A DNA stretch of 21,704 nucleotides, taken from positions 1 through 21,704 of the forward strand of contig JBDKKY010000014.1 in the NCBI GenBank assembly GCA_039795875.1, written 5' to 3'. This DNA comes from CAIZLB01 sp039795875. GTDB lineage: Bacteria; Patescibacteriota; Minisyncoccia; Phycocordibacterales; CAIZLB01. The position numbers and the translations under genes were made by a program. Below, in pieces: positions 19,326-21,704 of the stretch; within the stretch, counting starts at the first letter, position 1, and the number at the start of each line of letters is the position of its first letter. A model generated the notes under the pieces. It was not told where the DNA came from. It searched no databases and saw only the letters and a program-made list of their open reading frames with translations.

Positions 19326-21704
19326 CTATCTCCCCTCCTCCGCCAGCCAAAACTCTCTCATGAAAAGATAGGCATTACACAGATACACCGAGCCCAATAC
19401 TGCCAACGAACTTAGAACTACAAACATGTCAAAATCTACTATATATAACCTATTTAAACTTACAAAGAAGTAAATAATCACCGCACTCACCAGACTGTGG
19501 CCAATCATCTGCTTCGGAATATACACATCGAAAACCTTCCATGAGTTAGAGGCCTGTGCTGTTGACTTACTTGTCCGGGTAAAAGGTTTATGTACAAATG
19601 GCGTGATTGCTTTCAACGATGCCATGGCCAAGTGGTGCACCATAGCCACATGCAAAATAGTAAACAGCAGCAGACTTGGTTGGTCTGCGCCTGGGTTTCT
19701 CTCAAGCCAGGTACGAGCCACTACAATACCAACAATCATATGCAGAACACTCATCAAGCAAGACATCAATAAGAAACCAATGAAGGGCGTATATCGTATG
19801 TCTTTGTGGACAAAAAAAGCCGAGATGAGTAAATACCCAAATGAAACCAGAAATAAGACAGTACAGAGCCAGGATAACCATCCGAATATATAGTGCGTTC
19901 GAGCACGAAATGACATCTTTCTTGCATTCATACCAAATAACAACTCTTTCCAATATCTTAAAAATATACCGATTGCTCCATACGCCCACCGTCGCCTCTG
20001 TTTGAAGAATTCATGCACAGTTTGAGGTGCCACCCCTTCTCCGATAATTTCGTGAACATAACGAATCTCTTTGCCTTTTAAAGCAAGACGCAGCCCCAAC
20101 TCTGAATCATCGGCTGCTGACCAGGTCGCCCAACCCCGCAATTGATCCAACATCTTTCTATCAATAACACACATTGTTCCGTGCATGATAGTTGCATTAT
20201 CGTGCGCACGAGGCATCAATCCAATATCAAAAGCCATCATTTGTTCCAAAGTTGCTAGTTTCTCAATATTGTTTCCACTCTCTTTTTTATAGGCCTGTGG
20301 AAACTGAACTGCACCGACCGCGTCACTGTCCATATATGCCAAGGCTGTTTCAATCCATCGTGGGGACGCCACATAATCAGCATCGATAAGTGCAACATAC
20401 GAAGCCCTCATATCTGTCTTTGCCAAGGCGACATTTAATGCCCCCGCCTTATACCCTTTCAGCTTATCGATGTGAAAGAATTTGACTCGAGGCTTATTGG
20501 CACACCACACCTCAATCGGTTTCCAGATCTTCTCGTCCATTGTGTTATTTTCAATAACGACCACCTCCAAAGCGAGATGCGTCTGATTTAAGCAAGACTG
20601 AATACTTTTGATGACATGCTCTGGCGCCTCGTTATAACAGGGGATATGAATACTTACCAGCTTATTCTTATTCTGATCGATATTGGCAGGCTTGAGTGGA
20701 TACAATGGAGGCAAGAATTCTTTACTTTTGCCAATATATGTAAAAGCATAGATGAAAATATTAGTGCACAAGACTGCAATTATTATTTGTATGACCACAA
20801 AAGAGGTCGTATAAATTATTGAGAAACGAAATAAATAATCTACCAGATAGGTATACACTGAGTATCCTAAACCAACACTCGCATACAAAGCAAAGTATTG
20901 ATATAGGAGTTGTGTCTGCACCCTATAAAACGGAAGTCTCTTCACTCCCAATACCAGAAACAACAGAAACCAAATCAGACCGATACCGTATGAGACATTG
21001 AGCATCTGTATGAGGACAACATCCTTTGACTCGCCTGTCATACTAAATAAGCCCCAGTGTACACCTGTTCGACCTTCATCAAACAGTTTCCACGGCTGGT
21101 CGTATGTACCAATCACATTGTAGAAGTTCCCGGTCTGCTGTTGCCAGAAATTCAAAAAATGGAGCCAGTCTCTCTGTTCTTGTAAACCAGGCATAGCATA
21201 GTACCTCTGCGTTCCGGCAGAAGGCCACCCTGTCTCGAGCAGCAAGGTTTCTTTTCCAAACTCTTTTCGCATTTTTTTCTGCACACTTTCAAACATACTT
21301 AGATGTAGGTCACGAGCCTGATCATACCGAGCATTTAAATAATACGGGAATAGATGCAGTCCAACAAAATCAGAGTTAAATGCAATATCATCAGCCTCCT
21401 TGCTGCGCCAGGTTTGTAACAAATCCGCATATCCAACAGGGACAGTTGTGTACTGTTTAATGTATTTGATGTAGTCAATCACAGTGCGAGCTGATTGTCT
21501 TTTAAAAGTAAGCACCTCATTACCAACCACAACCAGTTTTATCGACCGGTGTTTTTCTTGTAACAGTTTTGCCAAGCGAGTGACCTCTTTGTCATTTTCC
21601 TCTGCATCGTTTTCAATCCAAGCGCCAACAATCACATCCATTCCGAGTTCGTCGGCCATTTTAGGGATATCATAAAAAACTCCCTGGACACTGTAGATAC
21701 GAAT
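19326..21704 (-). CDS. GH17-GT2 membrane glycosyltransferase (NdvB-like beta-glucan synthase), 5' end beyond window
   Basis: The frame is open to the right edge (15 codons before the M at 21659, reading IRIYSVQGVFYDIP), so the N-terminus is missing. Numbering from that M: a GH17 domain (1-210) with both catalytic glutamates, E48 in VVVGNEV and E142 in LLLETGWPS. TM helices follow at about 217-239, 250-277 and 280-308. The cytosolic GT2 domain (334-575) has IPCYNE, D-A-D (426-428), ADDSELGLR (516-524) and QRRRW (554-558), the set of a processive family-2 transferase. Five more hydrophobic segments span about 590-770. The GT2 would polymerise a glucan through the membrane, and the GH17 domain would branch, elongate or trim it outside. 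This architecture is known from Pseudomonas NdvB-type beta-glucan enzymes. The substrate is inferred. Confidence 0.9.
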   Translation of the reverse strand: MRIYSVQGVFYDIPKMADELGMDVIVGAWIENDAEENDKEVTRLAKLLQEKHRSIKLVVVGNEVLTFKRQSARTVIDYIKYIKQYTTVPVGYADLLQTWRSKEADDIAFNSDFVGLHLFPYYLNARYDQARDLHLSMFESVQKKMRKEFGKETLLLETGWPSAGTQRYYAMPGLQEQRDWLHFLNFWQQQTGNFYNVIGTYDQPWKLFDEGRTGVHWGLFSMTGESKDVVLIQMLNVSYGIGLIWFLLFLVLGVKRLPFYRVQTQLLYQYFALYASVGLGYSVYTYLVDYLFRFSIIYTTSFVVIQIIIAVLCTNIFIYAFTYIGKSKEFLPPLYPLKPANIDQNKNKLVSIHIPCYNEAPEHVIKSIQSCLNQTHLALEVVVIENNTMDEKIWKPIEVWCANKPRVKFFHIDKLKGYKAGALNVALAKTDMRASYVALIDADYVASPRWIETALAYMDSDAVGAVQFPQAYKKESGNNIEKLATLEQMMAFDIGLMPRAHDNATIMHGTMCVIDRKMLDQLRGWATWSAADDSELGLRLALKGKEIRYVHEIIGEGVAPQTVHEFFKQRRRWAYGAIGIFLRYWKELLFGMNARKMSFRARTHYIFGWLSWLCTVLFLVSFGYLLISAFFVHKDIRYTPFIGFLLMSCLMSVLHMIVGIVVARTWLERNPGADQPSLLLFTILHVAMVHHLAMASLKAITPFVHKPFTRTSKSTAQASNSWKVFDVYIPKQMIGHSLVSAVIIYFFVSLNRLYIVDFDMFVVLSSLAVLGSVYLCNAYLFMREFWLAEEGR

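Overview
The window reads as a chromosomal segment of a reduced-genome bacterium, most likely Candidate Phyla Radiation / Patescibacteria and probably Parcubacteria-like. Evidence: a complete S10-spc ribosomal protein operon that lacks rpmD (L30, absent throughout CPR) and also has no rpmC (L29) at its usual place; the order secY-adk-map; AT-rich coding sequence; a secreted DUF2341/LamG protein of a type common in CPR. The taxonomic call is inference from gene content, not from a database search. All conserved genes here end in TAA or TAG, and the reading frames need no alternative code.

Layout. Positions 1-1381 (minus): 5' part of a large secreted DUF2341-LamG-Fn3-like protein that runs off the left edge. 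Positions 1429-14491 (minus): map, adk, secY, rplO, rpsE, rplR, rplF, rpsH, rpsN, rplE, rplX, rplN, rpsQ, rplP, rpsC, rplV, rpsS, rplB, rplW, rplD, rplC, rpsJ and tuf (listed left to right, so transcription runs from tuf to map). A clear intrinsic terminator separates tuf from rpsJ, and a new promoter overlaps it. Positions 14492-14785: a divergent intergenic region with a long inverted repeat and a predicted multi-stem RNA structure. Positions 14786-15798 (plus): a small membrane protein gene overlapping ruvA. Positions 15799-16176: a GC-rich stretch with a terminator and a possible 47-codon gene on the minus strand. Positions 16177-17088 (plus): mutM. Positions 17129-17809 (plus): a GC-rich orphan gene with its own strong promoter, about 110-nt leader and terminator. 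Positions 17818-17970 (plus): a candidate novel small RNA with promoter, three-way-junction fold and terminator. Positions 17947-18321 and 18418-18918 (minus): an unrecognised 124-aa protein and a TrmH/SpoU-family RNA methyltransferase. Positions 18950-19022 (plus): tRNA-Lys(UUU). Positions 19326-21704 (minus): a membrane protein joining a GH17 domain to a processive GT2 glycosyltransferase, truncated at the right edge.

How it works together. The left two-thirds is the translation and secretion core: ribosomal proteins, EF-Tu, the SecY channel, an adenylate-kinase-type enzyme and methionine aminopeptidase. The right third mixes DNA repair/recombination (ruvA, mutM), RNA modification (trmH family), a tRNA and an envelope glucan synthase-like enzyme with small orphan units between them.

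The most striking property is regulatory. At six clear loci, plus probably tuf, the best -10 box ends only 6-8 nt before the ATG. This predicts leaderless mRNAs. Genes inside the ribosomal operon mostly start at an AT-rich ...ATATG without a Shine-Dalgarno sequence; secY and map are the visible exceptions. The best candidate for something undescribed is the small RNA at 17851-17970, followed by the structured element at 14614-14754.
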